A DNA stretch of 21,353 nucleotides from a virus: the IMG/VR virus record IMGVR_UViG_3300010153_000151, positions 1 through 21,353 of that record; one strand, given 5' to 3'. The first letter of the stretch is position 1, and each line of letters begins with the position of its first letter. Made by a program: the position numbers and the translations under genes. Shown here piece after piece: positions 1-8,391 of the stretch. The notes beneath the pieces were generated by a model. That model was not told where the DNA came from, searched no databases, and worked only from the letters and a program-made list of their open reading frames with translations.

Positions 1-2033
1 GTGAACGTGCCGCCCGCTAAAGGCATTTTTGTGGCAATTGAATTCGTAACAGTGGTGCTAAAGTTAGCATCATCACCAAGCGCCGCAGCCAGTTCATTTA
101 ATGTATTAAGCGCGGAAGGCGAACTGTCGACTAGATTACTTACAGCCGTATCAGCGTAGTTTGTATAATAAGAACCGTGTTGCCCATCTAATAAATCAGC
201 ATCTAAACCAGAACTTGCTCCATCTACGGTCTTAACCGCCGTTAGTATTTCACTTGCACTCTGATCAGCTGTAGCACTGGCTTCAATACCGTCTAATTTG
301 CTTTTAAGGGTATTGGTGAAGTTATTTTGTGTAAGCCCACCATCGCCTACAGAGTAAGTTGTATTCGTATAGTTACCAGAGTGGATATTTGTTGAACCTT
401 GATCTGCAGTCCAATCAACATGCTCTGCGGCGACGAAGCCTTGCAGATTGTCGTGATTAACGATTGCTTCGATTTCACTTGCGCTCTGATCTGCGGTGGC
501 ACTGGCCTCTATGGCATTTAACTTGCTGTGGTCTGCGTCAGTGAACACGTTGCTGTCAGTCGCTGCTTCGACTGCCGCTCTTATCTCTGCATCAGTCTGA
601 TCCGCAGTGGCGCTTGCTTCAATGCCGTCCAGTTTTGACTTCAGCGTATTTGTGAAGTTATTCTGAGTTAAACCGCCATCCCCAACAGAATAAGTCGTAT
701 TGGTATCGGTTGAAGCAATGGTTACTGTGTCAGTACCCGCATCTGTTGTAAGCGTAACATTTGAACCCGCCGCTAGTGTAAGTGTATCAGTGGCGGCATC
801 AGCTGCTACAGTGCTTTGCCCCGACACAGCAACATTTGAAAAAGCATTTTGATTGGTGTCACCGCCGCTTGTCGCCGCTATAGTCCCATCACTGGCTATA
901 GTAACATTTGTCCCTGCGGTAAGTGCCGCCACTACGTTTGCTGTATCTGTAACGTCTGCGGATGCCTCTATAGCATTTAACTTGCTGTGGTCGGCATCGG
1001 TGAAAACATTACTGTCTGTCGCAACCTCGACAGCCGCTCTGATTTCAGCGTTAGATTGATCGGCTGTAGCACCATCTTCGACATTGAGTATTGTGCGCAA
1101 GCTAGAGGCGCTAATTTCCTCTATAACCCCTGCGCCAGAGCTATCTCTGCCCAACACAACATTTGTTGCTGAAACATTCTGAATCTTGGCATACGTTACT
1201 TGGTCATCGCCAATGTGCGCGGTATCAATTGAGCCATCTACATATTGGTCTGAGTCCACCGAGTTAGCTGACATATGAGCTAGGTCAATTGCGCCGCTAG
1301 CAATATGCTCACTGTCTACTGCATCGTCAGCTATTTTTGCCCCAGTAACCGCATCAGCCGCTATAGTGGTTGCCCCATCTGCTGACGATGTTACGTCACC
1401 TGTGTGGTTGGGGTGAGAATAATTGTTAGCACTTGCAGCGATACCATCTAATTTTGAATGGTCTGCATCGGTAAACACGTTGCTATCTGATGCAGCTTCA
1501 ACTGCCGCACGAACTTCTGCGTTGCTTAAAGCGCCATTGTCAACAGCTTCTGGATTGCCGGTCGAGCTATTGAACCCAAGAACTTTGCCTAAGCGACTTG
1601 CCTTGGCTGGAAGCGTCATATTATAGCCAGCTGCTTCAGAGTCGGGCGCTTTGATTGATCGATCAATTCTGTCTTGCTGATGCTGGGATATGACCGTGAG
1701 CCGGTCTAATGCATCCTCATGCAATGCCGCCGGGAAGGCATCGTTGGCCACATAGTCAGTGCTCTGCGTAATTGCTGTGTTTCGTAAGATGGTTACGAGC
1801 ACACCAGTTCCTGGCGTGTTGCCTGATGTGAATGTGACGTTGCCGCCCCCAGCATCACCAGCCCCGGACACAGTGTAATGCGTGGACAATGTTTGCACGG
1901 TTTCAACACCAGCTGTGCTCGTCAAAATGACTTTGAGATCTGCATCGGCGTAAATCTTAAAGGCATAGGCAAAGGCTGTGGTGCTATTATTGCCGGTGTA
2001 TTGATTGACCGTAGTTGTCGATGAAATCGTCAT
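1..2033 (-). CDS. Tail fibre protein, T7 gp17-type N-terminus (C-terminus beyond left edge)
   Basis: The reading frame opens at an ATG at 2033 and stays open to the left edge, giving 677 residues without the C-terminus. It begins MTISSTTTVNQYTGNNSTTA, and residues 1-150 follow the T7 tail-fibre N-terminal domain pattern: a beta-rich YTVSGAGDAGGGNVTF segment, then DYVANDAFPAALHEDALDRL and a helical stretch ending QHQQDRIDRSI. That domain anchors the fibre to the tail. The rest is a repetitive shaft with three copies of a unit containing SNVFTDADHSKL, two copies of TYSVGDGGLTQNNFTNTLKS, and a module with LDADLLDGQHGSYYTNYADT, all common in marine phage fibres. The start codon overlaps the stop of the upstream ejection-protein gene (ATGA), so translation is probably coupled. 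The receptor-binding tip is not in the window, so host range cannot be judged. Confidence 0.92.
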   Translation of the reverse strand, partial: MTISSTTTVNQYTGNNSTTAFAYAFKIYADADLKVILTSTAGVETVQTLSTHYTVSGAGDAGGGNVTFTSGNTPGTGVLVTILRNTAITQSTDYVANDAFPAALHEDALDRLTVISQHQQDRIDRSIKAPDSEAAGYNMTLPAKASRLGKVLGFNSSTGNPEAVDNGALSNAEVRAAVEAASDSNVFTDADHSKLDGIAASANNYSHPNHTGDVTSSADGATTIAADAVTGAKIADDAVDSEHIASGAIDLAHMSANSVDSDQYVDGSIDTAHIGDDQVTYAKIQNVSATNVVLGRDSSGAGVIEEISASSLRTILNVEDGATADQSNAEIRAAVEVATDSNVFTDADHSKLNAIEASADVTDTANVVAALTAGTNVTIASDGTIAATSGGDTNQNAFSNVAVSGQSTVAADAATDTLTLAAGSNVTLTTDAGTDTVTIASTDTNTTYSVGDGGLTQNNFTNTLKSKLDGIEASATADQTDAEIRAAVEAATDSNVFTDADHSKLNAIEASATADQSASEIEAIVNHDNLQGFVAAEHVDWTADQGSTNIHSGNYTNTTYSVGDGGLTQNNFTNTLKSKLDGIEASATADQSASEILTAVKTVDGASSGLDADLLDGQHGSYYTNYADTAVSNLVDSSPSALNTLNELAAALGDDANFSTTVTNSIATKMPLAGGTF
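262..704 (-). repeat. Two-copy coding repeat (TYSVGDGGLTQNNF unit) in tail fibre
   Basis: Two copies of a unit of about 36 codons lie at roughly 262-370 and 596-704. Both encode NTTYSVGDGGLTQNNF, then TNTLKSKLDGIEASATADQ. The protein copies are almost identical but many third codon positions differ. This suggests an old duplication kept by protein selection, not a recent slippage event. Confidence 0.85.
501..1528 (-). repeat. Three-copy coding repeat (SNVFTDADHSKL unit) in tail fibre
   Basis: Copies lie at about 1431-1528, 960-1059 and 501-600. Each encodes an AE(I/V)RAAVE-A helix, then DSNVFTDADHSKL and a GI/AIEASA-type end. The two downstream copies are closest to each other; the first has diverged (KLDGIAASAN). 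These are probably shaft modules of the trimeric fibre. Confidence 0.85.
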
Positions 2034-5000
2034 TGATTAAAAGTCTCCATGAGATTTGTCGCGTCATCATAGCGTTTCTGCATCTTCAAACTGAGGCTAT
2101 CGCTGTAAGTTGGATCAGCCGTGAGCATGTATGCTTTTGCCAAATTCCGAGCGTTCCTAAAGACAGTATCGATCTGCGTGTGTAAGATTTCACGGGCCAG
2201 ATCATCGCCCTGCTTTGTACGCTCGATCAGCTGGTGTATACCTTCTGATTTCAGCAGTTCTTCAACGCCCAGCATTTCAAAGCCTTTAATGCCACCTTGC
2301 AGGGCAAAGACACCGGCGACTTGATGGTAGCGGCTTTCTTCCTCTGGTGAGAGCTCTATCTTTTCCATAAGCTCGCCGCCCATACGATCACCCATTAAAA
2401 CCTTGCCGGGCATTTTGGGGCTGTAGCGCACATCAGCAAAGATCTGGGATACCGCGACCACGCGCTTATTGTAATTTTTATTCGTATTGAAATCGTTGCT
2501 GCCAACAGCTGATGAATAAAACGGGCTTAGCAAGTCAGGGCCGCGAGATCCATCAAGCACTTTAACTTGGCCGAAATGATTACGTCTTGGCGGCAAAGTT
2601 TTAGAGAACCCTGGGATCTGTGATTTAATCTGATCGAGGGCAGTCCTTGCATTTCTTACCACGGGATCCCCTTCTAGCACCCCTGGCAAACCCGATTTTT
2701 TAACTTGTGCAACAACGCGCGGAACACCGGATCTAATGAAATTATCAAGAGTGCTGCCAGCGTAGCGTGTTGGATCTTGCAGCGTAGAAACGAGATTACT
2801 GAAGCCCGACATAAATGTTTTGTCAGTGAGCTGGTGCGCAAACACTGCAGCCACATGCCCGGCTATTTCCTGATAAGTTGCTTCATCAAGAGTGCCATCC
2901 ATCATCAGTTCAGCTGCATCAGCGCCAATCATGAGCGTTGTGGTGAAGGGTTCAAACGCCATATAGCTAATCCATTCACCAAGCGGATTTTCGTCCGTGA
3001 CGCTACCCGGCACTCGTATTGAATATGGCCGCCAGCCCTGCGCGCGCAGATTGGCTTGCATACCAGGATCAGCTGGGCCAGCTCCAGAGATGTGTCCTTG
3101 TGCAGCCAAACCACCCATAACCAGCGCAGCGCCAGATCCCAAAGACATTCTTGCTATGGCCATTTCGGCAACTTGTTTGTCGAGCTGAGTAGCGCCGGGC
3201 TGAAAACCTCGCGAGATTTGGGAACGTATTTCTGCGCTCATTAAACCCAGCGGTGTCCGGTCACGAAACACATATTTGAATGCGTTGTATGGCGTTTTTA
3301 GAAATGGAACAAAATATCTTAGACCCGGCACTTTTTTCATATTTGAAAACGATTTGCCTACTGCGTCGAGGTCAGTTTGCAATGTCGCATATTTTGCAAA
3401 AGCATCGGCAGTTTCAATAGCTGTTGCCGGGGGATCATAAAGAAAGTTTGCAATGTGCGAGGCTAAGGCATCGCCCTCAAGCCCTTGAGCCTTACCCGTG
3501 CTTAACGCATTTTCATATAAACTCATGCGCGTGGCGATGACTTTAAAAAATGTATCTTCTGCTTCCAGTGCGCGCGTTGGTACTCGGCCAAGGGTCATAA
3601 TATTGCCAAGAATATCAACTGCTGTCGCTAGCCCCCCTTCTTGCATACCTTCTGAGCTGAACGCTTTGCCTGGGCGAGATCCTTTAAATCCTTCAATTTT
3701 ACTTCCAGCAACAACGCGCTCACCTGTTCTAAACGCGCGGCCAGCGCCAGCAAAGGCATCTGTCATTGCCATGACAACACCAAATATTTGAGCGTTACCT
3801 TGTGTAAATGTAGTGCCGCCAGCTCCCCCCATTCCACGCCGAGCTGCGCCGATACCAGCAGCAACATACGTTTCTGGAATATTTGCGAATGTGGTCATCG
3901 CAGCGCCCACAGTATTTTTAAAATGCGTGATGGGTGAGCTGAGAAGCAAATTGATCCAGGCTTCATACATTGCGTCAGAGAACCGGCCAAACTTTGACAT
4001 GGAGCCAAGCTGCGCAAACTTGGCTTTTTGGTGCACTGCTGTTGCCTGTTGATTATATGCCTTCGCCATTTCACGAATGTCGCCGGTGCCGCCAAAGTCT
4101 TCAAGCATACCAGTTAGATCTTTAGCGCGCATCATTTCTGTATCGCCAGCCCCGGATCTTGCCGGTATTTTAAACGAGCCCAACGCCCGTGCAATTTCAG
4201 TTTGTGAGCCTTTGATATTGAACTGCAGCTGCGCCACCAGCTCAAGCTGCGATCTAAATTGGAGCGCTTCCTGATCGCCGCCAAATTCTGCTTTCTTGGC
4301 TAAATCATCTAACTTTTTAATTTCAGAAATAAGAAGATCTCGCGCAGCCAGCATTGTTTCAGCAAGCCCCTGACCTTCAATATTTATAACGCTGCCAGCC
4401 GGTCTGTTTAAAATAGCGTTGCCAAGCGCTGCCTCATCCATACCCAGAAGGTCAGCCATTTGCCTGGTAACGTCTTGAGTTATTTCACCGCGCTTGGCTT
4501 CGGTTATTTCGCCCTTGTATTGCTGAGATATAGCTTCAATCGTTGAAAGCACATTGCCTTCGTCGGGTATCTTTTCATCTCCCCTAGAGCCCACCGCTCT
4601 GAAATCAGAAAGCATACCGTCACCGTCAACCGGCCTTGGGTTTGCGATGCTTGCAAGCACATCGGCAGCGTCACTATCATCGATCTTCCAGGTGTTGCCG
4701 CGCGCAAATCCTTCATAGGCATCCGCATTGCTTTGATCAAACTCTTCACCAAAGCCGAGCTCTTGCATTTCTTCCGGGCTATCAATGGGATTTGTTTCTA
4801 GAGGTGAAGGCTCAAGCTCTTGTTCGTCTAATCTTCGGCGCGCCTCATCTATAGCCTGGCGCATCTCAGGTGCAAATCCACTGCCGCCAATAACTGTGCC
4901 AGCATCCGAAACTAATGGGTCAGGCTGAACAGTTTCTGGCACAGCATCACCGGCTTCAAGCTCTTGTAGCTTGTCCAGTGCTTTATTAAGCACATCGCCT

Positions 5001-5233
5001 TTAGGGCTTAAACCTTTGCCAATACCACGGCGCAATAGATTACCAGCTTGCGATGCGAGTTCGCCAAGGCCAGCAACCTCAACCCCCTCTTCTGGGTTGA
5101 TCTGTTGGTTTTGTTCAAGATCCAAAGCCATCTGGTTATCGAGAACATCATTGCCCTGGAGCGGAGACAAAAGACCGCCGGTGGCTGCAGCCTCTTGGGC
5201 CAGCCTATCTGGTGCGTTAGGATTTATGGACAT
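2030..5233 (-). CDS. Very large ejection/internal virion protein (T7 gp16-position)
   Basis: A protein of 1067 aa lies directly upstream of the tail fibre gene, in the slot held in T7-like phages by the largest ejection protein (gp16). Residues 1-240 are acidic and low in complexity. Residues 240-410 are charged and helical. Around 427-445 is a segment with LLSSPITHFKNTVGAA, a pattern I recall from other very large phage internal proteins. Gly/Ala-rich hydrophobic stretches follow (about 455-500 and 697-712) and could insert in membranes. I see no lytic transglycosylase motif, so the peptidoglycan-cutting activity of T7 gp16 is not supported. The stop overlaps the tail fibre start (ATGA). No ribosome-binding site is close to the chosen ATG; a hairpin sits between an AAGGTG and the start. 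The role in forming the DNA-ejection channel is inferred from position and length. Confidence 0.72.
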   Translation of the reverse strand: MSINPNAPDRLAQEAAATGGLLSPLQGNDVLDNQMALDLEQNQQINPEEGVEVAGLGELASQAGNLLRRGIGKGLSPKGDVLNKALDKLQELEAGDAVPETVQPDPLVSDAGTVIGGSGFAPEMRQAIDEARRRLDEQELEPSPLETNPIDSPEEMQELGFGEEFDQSNADAYEGFARGNTWKIDDSDAADVLASIANPRPVDGDGMLSDFRAVGSRGDEKIPDEGNVLSTIEAISQQYKGEITEAKRGEITQDVTRQMADLLGMDEAALGNAILNRPAGSVINIEGQGLAETMLAARDLLISEIKKLDDLAKKAEFGGDQEALQFRSQLELVAQLQFNIKGSQTEIARALGSFKIPARSGAGDTEMMRAKDLTGMLEDFGGTGDIREMAKAYNQQATAVHQKAKFAQLGSMSKFGRFSDAMYEAWINLLLSSPITHFKNTVGAAMTTFANIPETYVAAGIGAARRGMGGAGGTTFTQGNAQIFGVVMAMTDAFAGAGRAFRTGERVVAGSKIEGFKGSRPGKAFSSEGMQEGGLATAVDILGNIMTLGRVPTRALEAEDTFFKVIATRMSLYENALSTGKAQGLEGDALASHIANFLYDPPATAIETADAFAKYATLQTDLDAVGKSFSNMKKVPGLRYFVPFLKTPYNAFKYVFRDRTPLGLMSAEIRSQISRGFQPGATQLDKQVAEMAIARMSLGSGAALVMGGLAAQGHISGAGPADPGMQANLRAQGWRPYSIRVPGSVTDENPLGEWISYMAFEPFTTTLMIGADAAELMMDGTLDEATYQEIAGHVAAVFAHQLTDKTFMSGFSNLVSTLQDPTRYAGSTLDNFIRSGVPRVVAQVKKSGLPGVLEGDPVVRNARTALDQIKSQIPGFSKTLPPRRNHFGQVKVLDGSRGPDLLSPFYSSAVGSNDFNTNKNYNKRVVAVSQIFADVRYSPKMPGKVLMGDRMGGELMEKIELSPEEESRYHQVAGVFALQGGIKGFEMLGVEELLKSEGIHQLIERTKQGDDLAREILHTQIDTVFRNARNLAKAYMLTADPTYSDSLSLKMQKRYDDATNLMETFNQ

Positions 5234-5242
5234 GCTTTTTGA

Positions 5243-5263
5243 GCGGTTAGCTTTCGCTACCGC
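5243..5263 (-). promoter_or_regulatory. GAAA-tetraloop hairpin before the 1067-aa ejection gene
   Basis: On the minus strand GCGGTAGC, GAAA and GCTAACCGC form an 8-bp stem with one bulged A and a GNRA loop. It lies between a purine-rich AAGGTGAAAGG and the ATG at 5233. No U-tract follows, so it is not a terminator. It may bring the distant ribosome-binding site close to the start codon. Confidence 0.55.
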
Positions 5264-5295
5264 CTTTCACCTTTTCAGTTATTGTATGTTTGCTT

Positions 5296-5460
5296 TTAAG
5301 CGTTTGCTTTTTTAACTGATCCCGTCACATACAATTGCTGTGACGTTTTGCCTGTTTGTTTAGCAGCGATCTGCCTACGCAGCTGCTTAACCACAAAATC
5401 ATCTTCACTAGCGCCCTCCGCTAGTTCATCTTGTAGCTGTTGTTCCAAGGTATTCGCCAT
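5296..5460 (-). CDS. Small 54-aa protein of unknown function between the two large ejection genes
   Basis: The frame encodes 54 residues, beginning MANTLEQQLQDELAEGASED and ending GSVKKANA. A strong ribosome-binding site, GGAGGT, lies 7 nt before the ATG, inside the 3' end of the 987-aa gene, which it overlaps by 35 nt. The protein has an acidic N-terminal half, a basic middle (KQLRRQIAAK) and no membrane segment or cysteine. I do not recognise a family. The strong RBS, in-operon strand and tight overlap argue for a real gene. It may be a chaperone or minor partner of the adjacent ejection proteins, but that is only a guess from position. Confidence 0.75.
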   Translation of the reverse strand: MANTLEQQLQDELAEGASEDDFVVKQLRRQIAAKQTGKTSQQLYVTGSVKKANA

Positions 5461-8389
5461 AACTCGTACCTCCAATTATCCATTCTGATCCAGAACGGTC
5501 AGTATTTTTATATACATTCGTTTCGTAATTTACAACGTCTGCATATGTTATTCCTTCTATTTTGCTTACATCTCGCAAGACTTTTCGCAAGTCTTTTCGT
5601 TTTTGGTCAAATATTTTTTCAGCATTTGCTGGATCAAACGCATCATCAAACTCTGGAATGTATTGGAACCGTATCCCAACCAACCCAGCTGTTGCATCAT
5701 CTGTTCCAGCTTGCACATCTACTCGATCTGCTTGGCGCGCATCTGTAACAAAGGTAAACCCGTCAATGCCTTTTGCTCTTAGAATGGCAGTGATTTGCTG
5801 CGCATAATCCACACCCTGTCTTTCTTTGAAATACACCTCAACGCCTGGTCTGGCATTTTGTGTACCGTCAGGAACTACCTTAGATAAAAACACAGCGTCT
5901 TGATCATATTTACGCCCAGCCTCAACCAACGATTTTGTCACCTCGCTTGGGTCAAAATCTGTCTGCGTCACAATTTCAAAATTTAACGCTCTTTCAGTAT
6001 CGCCCATAAATTCGCCAAGCGTGTTGTTTGCTTGGTAGGCAATGACTTTTTGATCAGCTGCAAGTGGCGCAGTCAGCTCACTTGCGAGCTCCGCTTGCTC
6101 TGGGTTTGTCGGGATCTGGTCTGGCCGCTCTCTCGAAACACCAGCAACAAATCTTTGCGGTTCACCTTCTAGCGTTTGCAGCTCGGCCTTTGCAGCTATT
6201 TTGCTTGCGGTATTATCTTTAGTGGCTTGTGCCAAGCGCGTGGCATATTCTTTGTCAGTTTCTTTTTGTAATTTTTTTGGTGGGTTAAATTTTGCGTTAA
6301 TTATAGATCTTAGTTCTTTGACCCGATCCCTGTCTGGTGAACCACCAAAGACGCTTTCGTAATCCATCGAGCCGCCTTCGCCAGCCTTTGATGTCCATCC
6401 GTTTGCAGTCCATTTTTCTTTTTCCATGAACCAAACAATGGCTTGCAAATCATCTGGGCCAATATCCCCCAAATTTGGATCAAACGCTTTTATTTGCCCA
6501 GCGTTGTTTAGCGCGCTTGCTGCTTCGCTAAAGACTTCCTGACCAAACCCAAACTCGCCGCCAATGCGTGGATCATCTAATGTTGACCCCGTCAAATGTT
6601 TACCGGCTACAGCTTTCTCAGCTGGTGGTGGTATCCTTGGCAAATTGGCGATATCGCGCAAATAACGTGCAACCCAGACATCAATAGTTGCTTCGTTACC
6701 AAACCCAATTAGGTTGCCAGTAAAGTTTATGGTTTTAGGCGATTGGTTTACTTTGACCTGTCTGAACATGTTTAGCAGGGCTTCTGTCGCTGCCGGGCTG
6801 TTTGCTCCAAACATTTTACCAGCAGCGTTTCTTATTAACCTAAATTCATCTTGTTCGTCTTTGTCTCTCGCAAATAAAGCGCCGCCTTTTTTACCACCGC
6901 TCGCAAGATGTTCTTGATACGCTTTAATTTCAACGTCAAACTCGCCGCGCACAAATTGTCTTAGAACACTCAGTGAGTTCTCGTAGTTTCGCTGCACATT
7001 GGTCTGCGCTGACGTTGCCCCTAAAATGTCTGCGAACACATCAGCTAAGCCGCCAAACTCCTGGCGCAAACGTGACCGCATTGATCGATACCAATTTGCT
7101 TGTTTAATGATATCAATAGCTGCTTGATCCCCAGCCTGGGCGCGCGCCAACACCGCATTAACATCGGTAACAGTTTGATCAATTAACCTTTGCCTATGGA
7201 CAAGTGCCTTCATTCTGCCTTTAGGCGTGTGAAAGGCATAGGCTGGCTGTTTCCATTTGATCTCTACATTGCCTTCTTTATCCAGCGTAAAGACCGGCCC
7301 CTTTGCATCCACGTTAATTTCAATTGGCAACCAGCCGTCACCTTTTGGGTACTCATTTTTAATTCTCAGCGCTTCCGTTTGCGCTTGGCTAAATAGCTCT
7401 TGGTTTAGTGTGCCATCCTTTGTTGCAGCTGCCTTTAAGCTCGCTGTTTCTTTTCTATTCAGCTTGGCTGTTTCTTGCGCTGCCAAGTTGCCCAGGTTGC
7501 TACCAACAACAGGCATCTCGCCTTCCTGGGTTAATCGATCACGCACTGCTCTAACCACAATAGGAGCTGCATCGATGGCACCGACAAACGCAGGGCCAAG
7601 TGCTAGACCAGCTCCACCAGCAATTAAAGTTTGCGTTGGGTCAACGCCATCACGAACACCAGCCTCAATCTCTACGCCCTGACGCAATAAGTCATCGATA
7701 GATCCGTATGCACCGCCCTCAAGTGCGGCTATGACGTATGGATTTTTCAGCTTATTTTTTAGCGCTTGCGCAAAAGTTTTTTTCGTCATCTGCTTTGCTG
7801 CAGATCTACCAATAAACCCAAGGCCAAGCGAGCCAAGCCCGGCATATGTTGTCGGATCTGTCGCTAAGCCCTTAAACATGCGCTTGGTGCCGTTCCAGGT
7901 AAAATTAGGGAGCTCATCATACATTTGCATCATCACAACCATGTTGAGCGCAGTTTGCTCATCGAGGCCGCGCAGCTTCACATAGTCAGCCGCCATCTTG
8001 GTCATATTGTAATTAAACTGCCCCATGAACTCGACGCCCCACCGGGCATAGTCTTCATCAGTCTTCGGCCCTTGCGGCCCTGCCAGCTGCATAGGGCGCG
8101 GTGTGTTTGACGGCGCGCCGTTCCACATCTCATAAATATGTCTGCTGCTTTTTGCCCACTGCGCACCTTCGGGTGAGCTGACATCCACCAATTCATCTTC
8201 AGCCAAACCGCCATCATTTTCAGCCTGGTCAGACGATGCTTGCAAGCTTGCATTGGGCGTATTGGTGTCCATGACATAACCGGGCTCAATACCTACTTTT
8301 AAACTGCTCTGAAGGCCGCGCATATACGGGCCGTCAGTGTACTGCAGTTTATGCCGCTGGTTCACATAGTCTTCGACAATATCACTCAT
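5426..8389 (-). CDS. Large internal virion / ejection protein with a DUF7178-like embedded domain
   Basis: A protein of 987 aa in the ejection-protein cluster, starting 2 nt after the gp15-like stop (TAATAATG). Residues 1-170 are helical and soluble. Residues 170-195 and 254-280 are Gly/Ala-rich and hydrophobic and could insert in a membrane. Residues about 425-660 look like a separate folded domain: NWYRSMRSRLRQEFGGLADV, NFTGNLIGFGNEATIDVWVA near 555-574, and GPDDLQAIVWFMEKEKW near 644-660. This pattern resembles the phage DUF7178 family, which I recall as having a DNA-glycosylase-like helical fold. The C-terminal 200 residues form another alpha/beta-looking unit. The virion role is inferred from position; the embedded domain call is tentative and no catalytic activity can be asserted. 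Confidence 0.68.
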   Translation of the reverse strand: MSDIVEDYVNQRHKLQYTDGPYMRGLQSSLKVGIEPGYVMDTNTPNASLQASSDQAENDGGLAEDELVDVSSPEGAQWAKSSRHIYEMWNGAPSNTPRPMQLAGPQGPKTDEDYARWGVEFMGQFNYNMTKMAADYVKLRGLDEQTALNMVVMMQMYDELPNFTWNGTKRMFKGLATDPTTYAGLGSLGLGFIGRSAAKQMTKKTFAQALKNKLKNPYVIAALEGGAYGSIDDLLRQGVEIEAGVRDGVDPTQTLIAGGAGLALGPAFVGAIDAAPIVVRAVRDRLTQEGEMPVVGSNLGNLAAQETAKLNRKETASLKAAATKDGTLNQELFSQAQTEALRIKNEYPKGDGWLPIEINVDAKGPVFTLDKEGNVEIKWKQPAYAFHTPKGRMKALVHRQRLIDQTVTDVNAVLARAQAGDQAAIDIIKQANWYRSMRSRLRQEFGGLADVFADILGATSAQTNVQRNYENSLSVLRQFVRGEFDVEIKAYQEHLASGGKKGGALFARDKDEQDEFRLIRNAAGKMFGANSPAATEALLNMFRQVKVNQSPKTINFTGNLIGFGNEATIDVWVARYLRDIANLPRIPPPAEKAVAGKHLTGSTLDDPRIGGEFGFGQEVFSEAASALNNAGQIKAFDPNLGDIGPDDLQAIVWFMEKEKWTANGWTSKAGEGGSMDYESVFGGSPDRDRVKELRSIINAKFNPPKKLQKETDKEYATRLAQATKDNTASKIAAKAELQTLEGEPQRFVAGVSRERPDQIPTNPEQAELASELTAPLAADQKVIAYQANNTLGEFMGDTERALNFEIVTQTDFDPSEVTKSLVEAGRKYDQDAVFLSKVVPDGTQNARPGVEVYFKERQGVDYAQQITAILRAKGIDGFTFVTDARQADRVDVQAGTDDATAGLVGIRFQYIPEFDDAFDPANAEKIFDQKRKDLRKVLRDVSKIEGITYADVVNYETNVYKNTDRSGSEWIIGGTSYGEYLGTTATR

Positions 8390-8391
8390 TA

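Noticed and set aside
501-1528. CRISPR array, because of regularly repeated blocks
   Set aside because: The repeats are about 100 bp, diverged at third codon positions, and lie in one continuous coding frame.
853-1626. Plus-strand open frames over the tail fibre region
   Set aside because: They are antisense to a continuous minus-strand frame with recognisable fibre motifs, have hydrophobic low-complexity translations and no RBS.
1-2033. Diversity-generating retroelement, suggested by BPP-1-like head genes
   Set aside because: No reverse transcriptase, template repeat or adenine-biased variable repeat is visible; the fibre C-terminus is outside the window.
7257-7682. 141-codon plus-strand frame opposite the 987-aa gene
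   Set aside because: Its Ser/Ala/Pro-rich translation is typical of an antisense shadow, and it has no promoter, RBS or partner gene.
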